From the NCBI GenBank assembly GCA_020634315.1, contig JACKBV010000011.1, positions 62,001 through 126,000 of the forward strand: 64,000 nucleotides of DNA, read 5' to 3'. The position numbers and the translations under genes were made by a program. Position 1 is the stretch's first letter, and every line of letters begins with the position of its first letter. The notes beneath the pieces were generated by a model. It saw nothing but the letters and a program-made list of their open reading frames with translations. It ran no database searches and had not been told where the DNA came from. This document shows positions 34,314-42,897 of the stretch, piece by piece. This stretch comes from Ardenticatenaceae bacterium (GTDB taxonomy: Bacteria; Chloroflexota; Anaerolineae; Promineifilales; Promineifilaceae).

Positions 34314-37300
34314 ATGCCTTTTGAGTTATGGGGAGCAACCGGGACATATGGTCTAGGGATGCCAGGTCGCCCGTTAGGGTATGCACTCCTCCTCCTCTAT
34401 GGCATTCTTCTGGGTTATCTGGTTTACCGGCACTTAAATGAACTGCGTCAATTATCTCGCCAGCAGTGGCTGTGGGCGGGAGGATTGTGGTTTGGCGCAT
34501 TTCTTTTTAGCCAGCTTTTCCCCATTTCGTTTAATTTCGACAACCAATTAGCGCCGCTTGCCGTCGCCCAAAACCCGGTCACGACGTTGACATTGTTTAC
34601 GGCCGTTCCCTTCCTGCTGGCTGGGGTTATCTTCGGCCCAGGCGTGGCCTTAATTGCCGGGTTATGCAGCGGTTTTGGACAAACTTTAGGGCAAACCCAC
34701 CAACTTTTCGACATTTTCCATTTCGGCTTTACGGCCTGGCTGGCGGCAACCTGGCTGCAACAAAATTACAGCGGTCGCATCTACGATTGGCTGCGCCTCC
34801 CCATTGTCAGTGGGGCCATCGCCACCAGTCTCATGACCGTTCTTGTGGGCATCGCCACATTTGCCGGAACAACGGCCTCCATCAATAACCTGGCGGCCTT
34901 AGACCTGGCTTTGTCAACGGCCAACGCCAACTTTTTGCCGCTGCTCAGCGAAGGGTTATTTGGTGGCGGCATCGTCATGCTCATCCTGATGGGCGCTCCG
35001 CATTTGCGGCCACAACTGCACTTGCGCCCCTCGCCAGAAAAGCAAAGTCTCAGCCGCTATTTGCTCAACACATTTGCACGCTTTGCCATTTTGCTTACGG
35101 TTTTGCTGGTGACGGTGGTCTTTACATTGGCAACGGCCGTTTCCACCCGTCTCGTTATCAACCAAATGGCCCACGATGCCAATGCCGTCTCGGCAGAAAT
35201 CCCCGATTTTCAAGCACGGCTGCAAAACCTGTTGATGCAGTACAGCAATGACCAGGATTTGCTCAGCCCGGATACGGCCGTTAGTGACAAATCCTTGCGG
35301 CAGCTCTTCCGCACCTCGCCGCTTTATCGCCGCATCCTCCTGGTAGACGCCAACGAACAGGTTCGCAATTACTACCCGGACGACATCAGCGACATCACCC
35401 TCACCGATTTGGAGCAGGCAGCCATTGCCAATGCCCTATCCACCAGCGCCCCGGACATCACCGCCGCCCAAAATCGCGATGACGAACATATTCTCAGCTT
35501 CGTCGTACCAGTTTTAGATGAACAAGGGCGTCCCGCCGCCGTATTGGTCGGGCGCGTGCCAGAACTCTCCTTCGACACGCTGATTGTCGGCTTGCAAGGA
35601 ACCGTCGGCGCGGGCAGCGGCTACATTGTTGACGAAAATTCGCGCATCATCGCCCACCCCGATCCGGATCGCCTCCTTAATTATTGGTACCCGCCGCAAG
35701 ACGATGCGCCGCTGGGCAGCGCAACAGCCATGAATGGCGTTTCCTATCAGGGGCGTCAGGGTGACACCAATGCCCGCGAGCTAGTCTATTACGTCACCGG
35801 GCAAAACCACCCCTGGACGGTGGTCATCTCTGTGCCATACGAAGTAGTGCTGCGCCTGGCGCTAAACATTGGTGCGCCATTGACGCTGGTGCTGCTGCTG
35901 GTAATGGGCGCTTTTTACTTCAATCTGGCGGTTGTGGGACGCAATATCACCAAGCCTTTGCGCAATCTGGTGCAGGCGTCCAAGACCATCGCCGCCGGGG
36001 GCAGCTTTGACTTTGAACGGGAAACGGCCGTTGACCGGGACGATGAAGTCGGCCAACTCCACAACGCCTTTGCACAAATGCAGCGTTCCCTCAAAAGTCG
36101 TCTTGACGAACTATCGCTGCTGCTCAGCGTCAGCCACGACGTTTCCGCCAGCATCGACATCAACCACAGCATGCCCGCCATCCTCAAAGGGGCACTGCGC
36201 GGCACCGGCGCATCCGGCGCACGAGCCATCGTCTTCAATCCGAGTGGCGGCTCTCCCCTCACCTTTGGCGAAGGGCCAACGGCCGATACGATGGGCGTTC
36301 TCGACCGCGCCGTCGCCACGCGGCTGCGTACAACCAAAGAGATCATGCTCTCCACGCCCAACCAGATTCGCGCCGAACTGGACCTGACAGAAGATACCGC
36401 CTTGCCCGTACCGGCGCTCATCGCCATTGCCTTACACTCACGCGACCGCTTCCAGGGCGTCATCTGGCTAGGCTATCGCCAAAATCACCGCTTTGACCTC
36501 TCCGAGCGCAATTTGCTTTACACCATTTCCAGTCAGGCATCCCTGCTTGTGGAAAATGCGCGTCTCTTTGCCACCGCCGAAGGCGGCTGGCGGCGGCTGG
36601 CAGCCGTTCTCGCCAGCACCACCGATGCTGTCATCGTCACCGACCAGACCAAACGCGTGCTGCTCATCAATCGCGCGATGGAGCGCATCTTCCAATTAAA
36701 TGCCGCCGAGGTTGTGGGGCGGCAAGTTACCGATGTCATGAAGGTGGAACCGCTTGTCAAGGCGCTGACAAACGACGACGAAAGCTCGCGTAATCAAGAG
36801 TTCTCTTATCGTGAACGCACCTATTACACCAATGCCGCGCCTATCATCAGCAACGACGGGCAGGCGTTGGGACGTGTCGCCGTCTTGCACGACATCACCC
36901 ATTACAAAGAAGTAGACGAGTTAAAGTCCACCTTTGTCTCCACCGTGTCACATGATTTGCGCAGCCCGCTCACCTTTATGCGGGGCTATGCGACCATGCT
37001 GCCGATGGTCGGCGAAATGAACGACAAGCAGCGCCAATATGCTGACAAAATCCTCAGTGGCATTGATCAGATGGCCCAGTTGGTAGACGATTTGCTCGAT
37101 TTGGGACGAATTGAAGCGGGCGTAGAACTGACCTATAACAAAATTGACATCGCGCCCCTGTTATCTGACATCGCGCAGGAATATTGGCAGCATACGCACC
37201 TCAATGGCATTAAATTGCAAGTAGATGTACCGGCTGACCTGCCGCCCATTTATGGTGATCAAGCCTTAATTCGGCAGGCAATCACCAACTATATTGGCAA

Positions 37301-37601
37301 CGGCATCAAGTATGCGCCCAACAGTGGGCAAATGATGTTACGCGCTGAGAAACTAAATGGGGAAGTGATCATCAGTGTCAAAGACAACGGCCCCGGCATC
37401 CCACAAGAGGTGCAAATGCGGCTGTTTGAGAAGTTCTTCCGTGCGCAACAGCGCGGCACGGAAAAGATCAAGGGGTCGGGGTTAGGGCTGGCAATTGTCA
37501 AGTCAATTGCCGAAAAGCATGGCGGTCGCGTCTGGTGCCAGAGCGAACCGGGCAAAGGCAGCACGTTCTACTTCTCTGTACCCATCGCCAACAAGCAGTA
37601 A
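34314..37601 (+). CDS. Multi-domain sensor histidine kinase
   Basis: Membrane sensor of 1,095 residues. Order: seven or so helices (about 20-240, MASE-like), a transmembrane helix near 265, an extracytoplasmic Cache-like domain (about 290-510), another helix near 525, HAMP (about 543-592), GAF (about 600-745), PAS (about 760-865, 'STTDAVIVTDQTKRVLLINRAME'), HisKA with 'STVSHDLRSPLTF' (phospho-accepting H880), and HATPase_c with 'NYIGNGIKYAPN', 'VKDNGPGIP' and 'GSGLGLAIVKSI'. AAGGA is five bases before the ATG. No response regulator gene is adjacent, so it is an orphan. The signal is unknown. Confidence 0.93.
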   Translation: MPFELWGATGTYGLGMPGRPLGYALLLLYGILLGYLVYRHLNELRQLSRQQWLWAGGLWFGAFLFSQLFPISFNFDNQLAPLAVAQNPVTTLTLFTAVPFLLAGVIFGPGVALIAGLCSGFGQTLGQTHQLFDIFHFGFTAWLAATWLQQNYSGRIYDWLRLPIVSGAIATSLMTVLVGIATFAGTTASINNLAALDLALSTANANFLPLLSEGLFGGGIVMLILMGAPHLRPQLHLRPSPEKQSLSRYLLNTFARFAILLTVLLVTVVFTLATAVSTRLVINQMAHDANAVSAEIPDFQARLQNLLMQYSNDQDLLSPDTAVSDKSLRQLFRTSPLYRRILLVDANEQVRNYYPDDISDITLTDLEQAAIANALSTSAPDITAAQNRDDEHILSFVVPVLDEQGRPAAVLVGRVPELSFDTLIVGLQGTVGAGSGYIVDENSRIIAHPDPDRLLNYWYPPQDDAPLGSATAMNGVSYQGRQGDTNARELVYYVTGQNHPWTVVISVPYEVVLRLALNIGAPLTLVLLLVMGAFYFNLAVVGRNITKPLRNLVQASKTIAAGGSFDFERETAVDRDDEVGQLHNAFAQMQRSLKSRLDELSLLLSVSHDVSASIDINHSMPAILKGALRGTGASGARAIVFNPSGGSPLTFGEGPTADTMGVLDRAVATRLRTTKEIMLSTPNQIRAELDLTEDTALPVPALIAIALHSRDRFQGVIWLGYRQNHRFDLSERNLLYTISSQASLLVENARLFATAEGGWRRLAAVLASTTDAVIVTDQTKRVLLINRAMERIFQLNAAEVVGRQVTDVMKVEPLVKALTNDDESSRNQEFSYRERTYYTNAAPIISNDGQALGRVAVLHDITHYKEVDELKSTFVSTVSHDLRSPLTFMRGYATMLPMVGEMNDKQRQYADKILSGIDQMAQLVDDLLDLGRIEAGVELTYNKIDIAPLLSDIAQEYWQHTHLNGIKLQVDVPADLPPIYGDQALIRQAITNYIGNGIKYAPNSGQMMLRAEKLNGEVIISVKDNGPGIPQEVQMRLFEKFFRAQQRGTEKIKGSGLGLAIVKSIAEKHGGRVWCQSEPGKGSTFYFSVPIANKQ

Positions 37602-37615
37602 CCGCCGCTTACCGC

Positions 37616-38557
37616 TTACTGCTTGTCTGCCTGCAACTCATCCAATATTGCTTGTAAATCTGAGGGAAGTTCAGAGCTGAAGGTTAGCTCGACATCGTCG
37701 GACGGCCGTTTCAAGGTTAACTCTGCCGCGTGCAAAAAATGACGGTGCAGGTTGAATTTGCGCTTGCGACGGCCGTAAATCGTGTCACCGACCACTGGAT
37801 AGCCGATGTAAGCCAGATGCACGCGAATTTGATGTGTGCGCCCCGTGTGCAGATCACATTCCACATAGGTGAACTTCTCGAAGTTGGCAAGCGTTGTGTA
37901 ATGCGTTTGTGCCGGACGGGCTTGCGGCGAGTGAGGTGAATTGGGCGGAATGACGGCCATTTTCTTGCGCTGCGTCGGATCACGGCCAATTGCGGCATCA
38001 ATCAGGGCGGCTGGCGGTTGCAGTTGTCCTTCTACCAATGCCAGATACTTTTTGCGCACGGTGCGCTTTTTGAACTGGCGCTGCAAATGCCATAATGCCT
38101 GATCATGCTTGGCGATGACGATGAGGCCAGATGTGTTTTTGTCGAGGCGATGCACAATGCCAGGGCGCATCTCGCCCCCGACTCCTTCAATATCCGGGCA
38201 ATGGTGCAGCACCGCATTAGCCAACGTGCCGCTGTAATGGCCGGTGCCGGGATGGACAACCATATCTGCGGGTTTGTTGATGACGATCATGTCGTCGTCT
38301 TCGTAGCGCACATCGAGGGGGATTTCTTCTGGCAGCAGATCGGTAGGCTGCAATTCAGGCAAAATGGCGACGAGGCGTTCGCCACCGTTAACGCGCAAAC
38401 TGGGCTTGGTGAGGGAACGGCCGTTCATCGTCACCAACCCATCTTGAATCAAACGCTGCCACTGCATGCGCGACAGCTGTGGCATGGCATCACATAACGC
38501 CTTGTCCAGCCGTTCACCCGCCAAACGCAGCGTCAACTCAACGGGATGCCCACTCAT
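37616..38557 (-). CDS. rluD: Ribosomal large-subunit pseudouridine synthase, RluD family
   Basis: Isomerises uridine to pseudouridine in 23S rRNA. An N-terminal S4 domain ('ERLDKALCDAMPQLSRMQWQRLIQDGLVTMNG') is followed by the catalytic domain with 'GIVHRLDKNTSG' (catalytic Asp) and 'LHTGRTHQIRVHLAYIGYPVVGD'. The start is uncertain: three in-frame ATGs lack clear ribosome binding sites. The one at 38557, overlapping lspA by 20 bases, gives the usual spacing to the S4 domain and is taken here. The lspA-rluD order is common in bacteria and supports co-translation. Confidence 0.9.
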   Translation of the reverse strand: MSGHPVELTLRLAGERLDKALCDAMPQLSRMQWQRLIQDGLVTMNGRSLTKPSLRVNGGERLVAILPELQPTDLLPEEIPLDVRYEDDDMIVINKPADMVVHPGTGHYSGTLANAVLHHCPDIEGVGGEMRPGIVHRLDKNTSGLIVIAKHDQALWHLQRQFKKRTVRKKYLALVEGQLQPPAALIDAAIGRDPTQRKKMAVIPPNSPHSPQARPAQTHYTTLANFEKFTYVECDLHTGRTHQIRVHLAYIGYPVVGDTIYGRRKRKFNLHRHFLHAAELTLKRPSDDVELTFSSELPSDLQAILDELQADKQ

Positions 38558-39188
38558 CGGCGGGGGCGCGGAATTCTGATTCGTCAAGGGATCGCTCATG
38601 AGGAGTTTCAGATGAAGGAGTTGTGGCCTGCATGTGACGATACTCACGCCACATCAGCCAGGCCATGATAATCACACCAGAGACAATTGACATGTCGGCG
38701 ACATTAAATACCGGCCAATCGGAAATGTAAGGAATATAGATGATCGAACTAATATCGATGTCAATAAAATCAGTAACATGACCGATACGCATCCGATCAA
38801 TGAAATTGCCCAGCGCCCCGGCCAACTGTAAGCCAAGCGCAATGCGCAGCAGCCGCTGCCCGGCCGGGAGTGTGTAGTTGTAATACAAAATCACCGCAGC
38901 GACGGCAACGGCAACAATCATGAAAAAGATGCTGCCATCCGGGAAAAGGCCAAAAGCGGCTCCGGTGTTCGTCGCATGGATGATCTGGAAATAATGCGCC
39001 AATCGCGGGAAAGGAACCCAATTGGTATACAAAGGGAGATGTGCTTCGACCAGATACTTGGTAAATTGATCGAGGATCAAGACAATGGTTAGGACGATGC
39101 CTACCACGCTCAATTCGCCAAGAGAGGGGCGTGGTAGTGGCGCGTCTTTGTCTGGCGTCACAGTTTCAGGTGTTTCAAATTCTGTCAT
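38538..39188 (-). CDS. lspA: Lipoprotein signal peptidase (signal peptidase II)
   Basis: Cleaves lipoprotein precursors before the lipidated Cys. 216 residues with four helices; the catalytic Asp pair is in 'GALGNFIDRMRIGHVTDFID' and 'VFNVADMSI', and 'LDQFTKYLV' and 'NTGAAFGLF' are also conserved. The N-terminal 25 residues and C-terminal 35 are extra polar extensions. It provides the processing enzyme needed by the lipoproteins elsewhere in the window. The end overlaps rluD. Confidence 0.95.
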   Translation of the reverse strand: MTEFETPETVTPDKDAPLPRPSLGELSVVGIVLTIVLILDQFTKYLVEAHLPLYTNWVPFPRLAHYFQIIHATNTGAAFGLFPDGSIFFMIVAVAVAAVILYYNYTLPAGQRLLRIALGLQLAGALGNFIDRMRIGHVTDFIDIDISSIIYIPYISDWPVFNVADMSIVSGVIIMAWLMWREYRHMQATTPSSETPHERSLDESEFRAPADEWASR

Positions 39189-39341
39189 GATGTCGTTGTC
39201 CCATTAAGATACGCTTGATTGTACCATTGCCACGCCGGTTGGCGAGTATGGAAGGGCAGCGTTTATGGCTTACTCAGTGAATGGGATGGTTTCACGCTTC
39301 AATGGATAACGGCCGTTTCCCTGTCACCACCCATTTAGAGC

Positions 39342-39386
39342 TTGACAAACTAATGATATTAGTTTATAAACTAACTATATTAGTTT
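39342..39386 (+). promoter_or_regulatory. Promoter with two palindromic operators of the hydrolase-TetR operon
   Basis: TTGACA (39342-39347) and TATAAA (39365-39370) are spaced 17 bases apart. AAACTAATGATATTAGTTT (39347-39365) fills the spacer exactly and AAACTAACTATATTAGTTT (39368-39386) follows; both are 19-bp palindromes with the same half-sites and their centres are 21 bp apart, two helical turns. The start codon is 25 bases further. The arrangement is that of a repressor-controlled promoter, and the TetR protein is the second gene of the operon. Confidence 0.88.
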
Positions 39387-39410
39387 TTGTGTGAAAGGAG
39401 ACCCGTTGCT

Positions 39411-40112
39411 ATGAAACTAACCCAACATGGACAATATCTGTGGCAAATCACCCGTTTGGGGGCCTTCAACTGCTATTTATGGCAAGAGCCAGATGGCTTG
39501 ACCCTGATTGACACCAACATGGGCGGCAGTGCGGCAGACATCTTGCAAGCAGCAAAGCGCATTGGACAACCCATTACGCGCATCACCCTTACCCATGCGC
39601 ACGGCGATCATGCCGGGTCGCTGGACGAGGTAGCCAAACAACTGCCAGGGGTAGAAGTGGCGCTTGCGTCACGCACAAGCGAGTTCCTGCAAGGCAACCT
39701 CAACCTGCGTGCGGACGAACCACAGGCCAAGCTGCGCGGCGGTTTTGTGCAATGCACCACGCAGGCAACACGCATACTCAGCCCTGGTGACAAAGTTGGC
39801 TCTTTGCAAGTAGTGGCTGCCCCCGGACACACGCCCGACCATATCGCCTTTTTCGCTGAACGAGATGGCACCTTGATTGCCGGGGATGCTTTCCAAACAC
39901 AAGCCGGTACGGCCGTTGCCGGAATGATTCGTTGGCTGTTCCCCTTCCCGGCAATGGCAACCTGGCACCTGGCAACGGCTTTGGCAACGGCCGTTAACCT
40001 GCGCCGTCTCAATCCAACCCGGCTGGCTGTGGGACACGGCCGTGTCCTGCAAAATCCAACGGCAGCTATGGACGCCGCCATTCGCCAAGCTGAGGCAAAA
40101 GTCAATGCCTAA
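39411..40112 (+). CDS. Metallo-beta-lactamase-fold hydrolase
   Basis: 233 residues. The zinc motif is 'THAHGDHAG' (HxHxDH), followed by the His of 'APGHTPDH', the Asp of 'LIAGDAFQT' and a late His in 'LAVGHGRVL'. It belongs to the general glyoxalase II-like group with no signal peptide. GGAG stands ten bases before the ATG at 39411. It is co-transcribed with the TetR gene, which overlaps its 3' end by eight bases, and is expressed from the double-operator promoter. It may act on a toxic or inducing compound recognised by the TetR protein. The substrate is unknown. Confidence 0.88.
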   Translation: MKLTQHGQYLWQITRLGAFNCYLWQEPDGLTLIDTNMGGSAADILQAAKRIGQPITRITLTHAHGDHAGSLDEVAKQLPGVEVALASRTSEFLQGNLNLRADEPQAKLRGGFVQCTTQATRILSPGDKVGSLQVVAAPGHTPDHIAFFAERDGTLIAGDAFQTQAGTAVAGMIRWLFPFPAMATWHLATALATAVNLRRLNPTRLAVGHGRVLQNPTAAMDAAIRQAEAKVNA

Positions 40113-40668
40113 ACGCAGATGGCTTAAACGGGATGTCGTTATCGAGCAGGCGGCGGCGTTGGCTAATGAGGCAGGCAGCGTTACGGCCGTTTCCCTGGCA
40201 ACGTTAGCCCAGGCACTGCAAATCCGCCCGCCCTCTCTCTACAATCACGTCGCCAGCCTGGAAGACCTGCATCGCGGCCTCGCTCTCTTTGGGCTGCGGC
40301 AGCTTATGGTAGAGCTGCGGCAAGCTTCATTGGGATTAGTGGGACGTGAAGCCATACTCGCCACCGCCAGCGCCTATCGCCGCTTTGTGCATGCGCAGCC
40401 CGGCATTTACCCCCTCACCGTCCGCGCTCCAGAGCCAGAGGAAACTGAAGCAACGGCCCTGTCGCAGGAATTGGTGCAAATGCTGCTGCTAATGATGGCC
40501 TCGTTAGGGCTGCAAGGTGATGACGCCATTCACGCCATTCGCGGACTGCGGGCCATCTTGCACGGCTTCACCAGCCTGGAAACGGCCGCTGCCTACAAAA
40601 TACCGCTAGACCAAGACGAGAGTTTTTACCGTCTGCTAAATGCCTATTTGGATGGCCTGACACAATAA
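40105..40668 (+). CDS. TetR/AcrR-family repressor (WHG-domain type)
   Basis: 187 residues from MPKRRWLKRD. The helix-turn-helix is at about 23-45 ('VSLATLAQALQIRPPSLYNHVASLEDL'); the C-terminal domain, with 'AYRRFVHAQPGIYPLT' and a late 'LRAILHGFTSLE', is of the TetR_C_33/WHG type. The ATG overlaps the stop of the hydrolase gene (ATGCCTAA) and has GAGG upstream, so translation is coupled. The two palindromes in the operon promoter are its likely binding sites (autoregulation); that is inference. Confidence 0.88.
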   Translation: MPKRRWLKRDVVIEQAAALANEAGSVTAVSLATLAQALQIRPPSLYNHVASLEDLHRGLALFGLRQLMVELRQASLGLVGREAILATASAYRRFVHAQPGIYPLTVRAPEPEETEATALSQELVQMLLLMMASLGLQGDDAIHAIRGLRAILHGFTSLETAAAYKIPLDQDESFYRLLNAYLDGLTQ

Positions 40669-40713
40669 CCCACACAGCACACAAATCGCATTCCGCCCTG
40701 TTTTTGACGCGGC

Positions 40714-41373
40714 TCAAGGCTCATCTTTTGCGCAGACCAACACGGTGACGCTGCTGCGCGGAAAGTTTACGGTGTGTACAGCAACATGAAAACCAGCCTC
40801 GCTTAGATGCGTGACAAAAGGCTGCCAGGGAGAAACGGCCGTTTCCGTTCCCACCTTCCCCTCCTCACGCTGCCCTGTAATTTTGTACAACCATTCCACA
40901 AAGCGCGTGAATGGGTCGCTGCCACGAAGATGCGCGGCGGGGACAATGACGAAACGGCCGTTGCGGGTCAACACCCGCCGCACCGCTCGCAGCGTCTCCG
41001 CCTCCACCACATAGGGCGTCGGAAACGTCGCCAACACCGTGTCAAAACTACCGGCAGTAAATGGCAGTTGTTGTGCCCGCCCCCGCAGCAGCGGCACAGA
41101 AGGAACACGCCGCCGCGCCTGCCGCCCCATAAACGGCGACACATCCAACCCAACCGCCGCGTGTCCGGCCAATTGCAGCGCCAGCAGCACATGCCCTGGC
41201 CCATGCCCCAGCTCCAGCACACGCCCTTGCACATAAGGCAATGCCGCCCGCTGCCAGTCACGCCACGCCCCAAACGAAACCACCCAGCTTACAACGTCAT
41301 ACGTCCAGGCCAGTTCGTTGTACAGCAGGTAAAAACCAAAACGAATCAGGTTACTCCACAATTTAGTAAACAT
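40714..41373 (-). CDS. SAM-dependent methyltransferase
   Basis: Class I methyltransferase of 219 residues, of the Methyltransf_11/UbiE-like group. Motif I is 'VLELGHGPGHVL' (SAM-binding), 'VGLDVSPFM' carries the acidic residue binding the ribose, and 'FDTVLATFPTPYV' and 'LRAVRRVLTRNGRFVIVP' are the later motifs. 'SPW..F..HLSEAGF' leads to the C-terminal strands. A hydrophobic N-terminal segment may contact membranes or a lipid substrate. No ribosome binding site is apparent. The substrate is unknown. Confidence 0.85.
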   Translation of the reverse strand: MFTKLWSNLIRFGFYLLYNELAWTYDVVSWVVSFGAWRDWQRAALPYVQGRVLELGHGPGHVLLALQLAGHAAVGLDVSPFMGRQARRRVPSVPLLRGRAQQLPFTAGSFDTVLATFPTPYVVEAETLRAVRRVLTRNGRFVIVPAAHLRGSDPFTRFVEWLYKITGQREEGKVGTETAVSPWQPFVTHLSEAGFHVAVHTVNFPRSSVTVLVCAKDEP

Positions 41374-41451
41374 AAAACAACAAATCGCGTATTGGTATCT
41401 GACGCAGAGCCATCATCATCAGGCAACACGCAAGGTAACAATCATATCTGT

Positions 41452-41557
41452 ATGAAAAACGAACCTCCGAGAGGCGCAAAGACTGTCTCCGAAGCCTCCC
41501 GGAGGTTATCAATAACAGGCTCTCCGCATGAGACGAACCTCCGAGAGGTTTATTTTT
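41452..41557 (+). repeat. Palindromic leader element, copy 2 (upstream of pfkA)
   Basis: Three arms of the family: AACCTCCGAGAGG (41462-41474), AGCCTCCCGGAGGTT (41493-41507) and AACCTCCGAGAGGTT (41536-41550), then TATTTTTG. The spacer between arms 2 and 3 matches that of copy 1 over most of its length (ATCAAT..CAGGCTC....CATGAGACG). Its orientation relative to pfkA is the same as copies 1 and 3 relative to their genes. No plus-strand gene ends nearby upstream, so it cannot be a simple end-of-gene terminator. An ATG at 41452 opens a long leader frame through the element. Confidence 0.75.
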
Positions 41558-41650
41558 GCAGGGGAAATTGTATACTAAAATCACACACCATTAGCAAACA
41601 ACATACCATACACCACGCCCACATACTGCTATCTATCGGGTAAGAAACAT

Positions 41651-42736
41651 ATGAAACCAATCAAGAAAATCGCCATCAATACAGGCGGCGGCGACGCGCC
41701 AGGATTAAACGCTGTCATTCGCGCCATTGTGCTGGCAGCACTCAATCGCGGCTGGGAATGTATCGGCATTCGTGAAGGGTACAACGGGCTGCTGCTGCCG
41801 CATGAGTATCCACAAGGGGGCATCATCCCCCTCGACCGGCAATCTGTACGCGGCATCACACACCTGGGCGGCACCATCTTAGGCACCACCAATCGCGGCA
41901 ATCCGCTCAAGTTCCCGGTGGTCGGCGAAGATAGACAGGTACAAGAAATCAATCGCTGTGCCGAGTTGGTTGACCTGATCCACGCACAAGATGTGGATGC
42001 CCTCATCGCCATCGGCGGCGATGGGTCGCTGGGCATTGCCAATGCGCTGCACCAACACGGGCTGCGCGTGGTTGGCGTCCCCAAAACGATTGACAACGAC
42101 CTGGACCAGACGGTGATCACGTTTGGCTTTGACACGGCCGTTTCCTTTGCCACCGAATGCATGGATCGCCTGCACGCCACCGCCGCCGCTCACCGCCGCA
42201 TCATGGTTGTTGAAGTGATGGGGCGCTATGCGGGCTGGATCGCCCTCAATGCCGGCGTCTCCTCCACCGCCGATGTCATTCTCATCCCCGAAATCCCATA
42301 CGACATCAACAAGGTTGTGGAAAAGGTGCAAGAGCGTGAGCGAAACGGCCGTTACTTCACCATGGTCATGGTCGCCGAAGGTGCCAAACCCATCGGCGGC
42401 GACTACACCTACCAGGGCGACCGCCTTGGCGGTGTCGGGCAAAAAGTCGCCGCCGCCCTGGAAACGCTCACCGGCAAACAAGCGCGTGTCGTCGTGCTGG
42501 GGCATCTGCTGCGCGGTGGCACGCCCACCACATTCGACCGGCTGCTCTCGCTGCGCTTTGGCGCGGCGGCCGTGCGTGCCCTGGAAGAAGGGCAAGATGG
42601 GGTCATGGTCGCCCTCGATCCGCCTACAGTGCGTTATGTCCCACTGGAGCAGGCAACCAGCCGCCTCAAAACGGTGCCGCTCGATTGTGACACCATGCTC
42701 ACCGCCCGCGACCTGGGAATTTGTTTCGGCGATTGA
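41651..42736 (+). CDS. pfkA: 6-phosphofructokinase
   Basis: Phosphorylates fructose 6-phosphate in glycolysis; 361 residues. 'NTGGGDAPGLNAVIRA' is the N-terminal phosphate loop, 'IGGDGSLGIA' the donor-site loop and 'PKTIDNDL' the catalytic loop. Gly125 corresponds to E. coli Gly104 (ATP type), while Lys145 corresponds to position 124, where ATP enzymes of the E. coli type have Gly and pyrophosphate enzymes have Lys. This mixed pair is known from the group III enzymes, which include both ATP- and PPi-users, so the phosphoryl donor is left open. 'VVLGHLLRGGTPT' and 'MGRYAGW' are the sugar-site motifs. Confidence 0.93.
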   Translation: MKPIKKIAINTGGGDAPGLNAVIRAIVLAALNRGWECIGIREGYNGLLLPHEYPQGGIIPLDRQSVRGITHLGGTILGTTNRGNPLKFPVVGEDRQVQEINRCAELVDLIHAQDVDALIAIGGDGSLGIANALHQHGLRVVGVPKTIDNDLDQTVITFGFDTAVSFATECMDRLHATAAAHRRIMVVEVMGRYAGWIALNAGVSSTADVILIPEIPYDINKVVEKVQERERNGRYFTMVMVAEGAKPIGGDYTYQGDRLGGVGQKVAAALETLTGKQARVVVLGHLLRGGTPTTFDRLLSLRFGAAAVRALEEGQDGVMVALDPPTVRYVPLEQATSRLKTVPLDCDTMLTARDLGICFGD

Positions 42737-42897
42737 CACGGCACAGCAAACCGTCTACGATCCGCAACCTGACTAACGAAAATCCGTAATCAATGATCGG
42801 TAGTCATGAATTGGGTACCATTTAGTACCACTTGCCGTTTACATTCCTCTGCCACACCTGGCTGGGATTGTTTACGAGCGAATACAAGGAGTATTTT

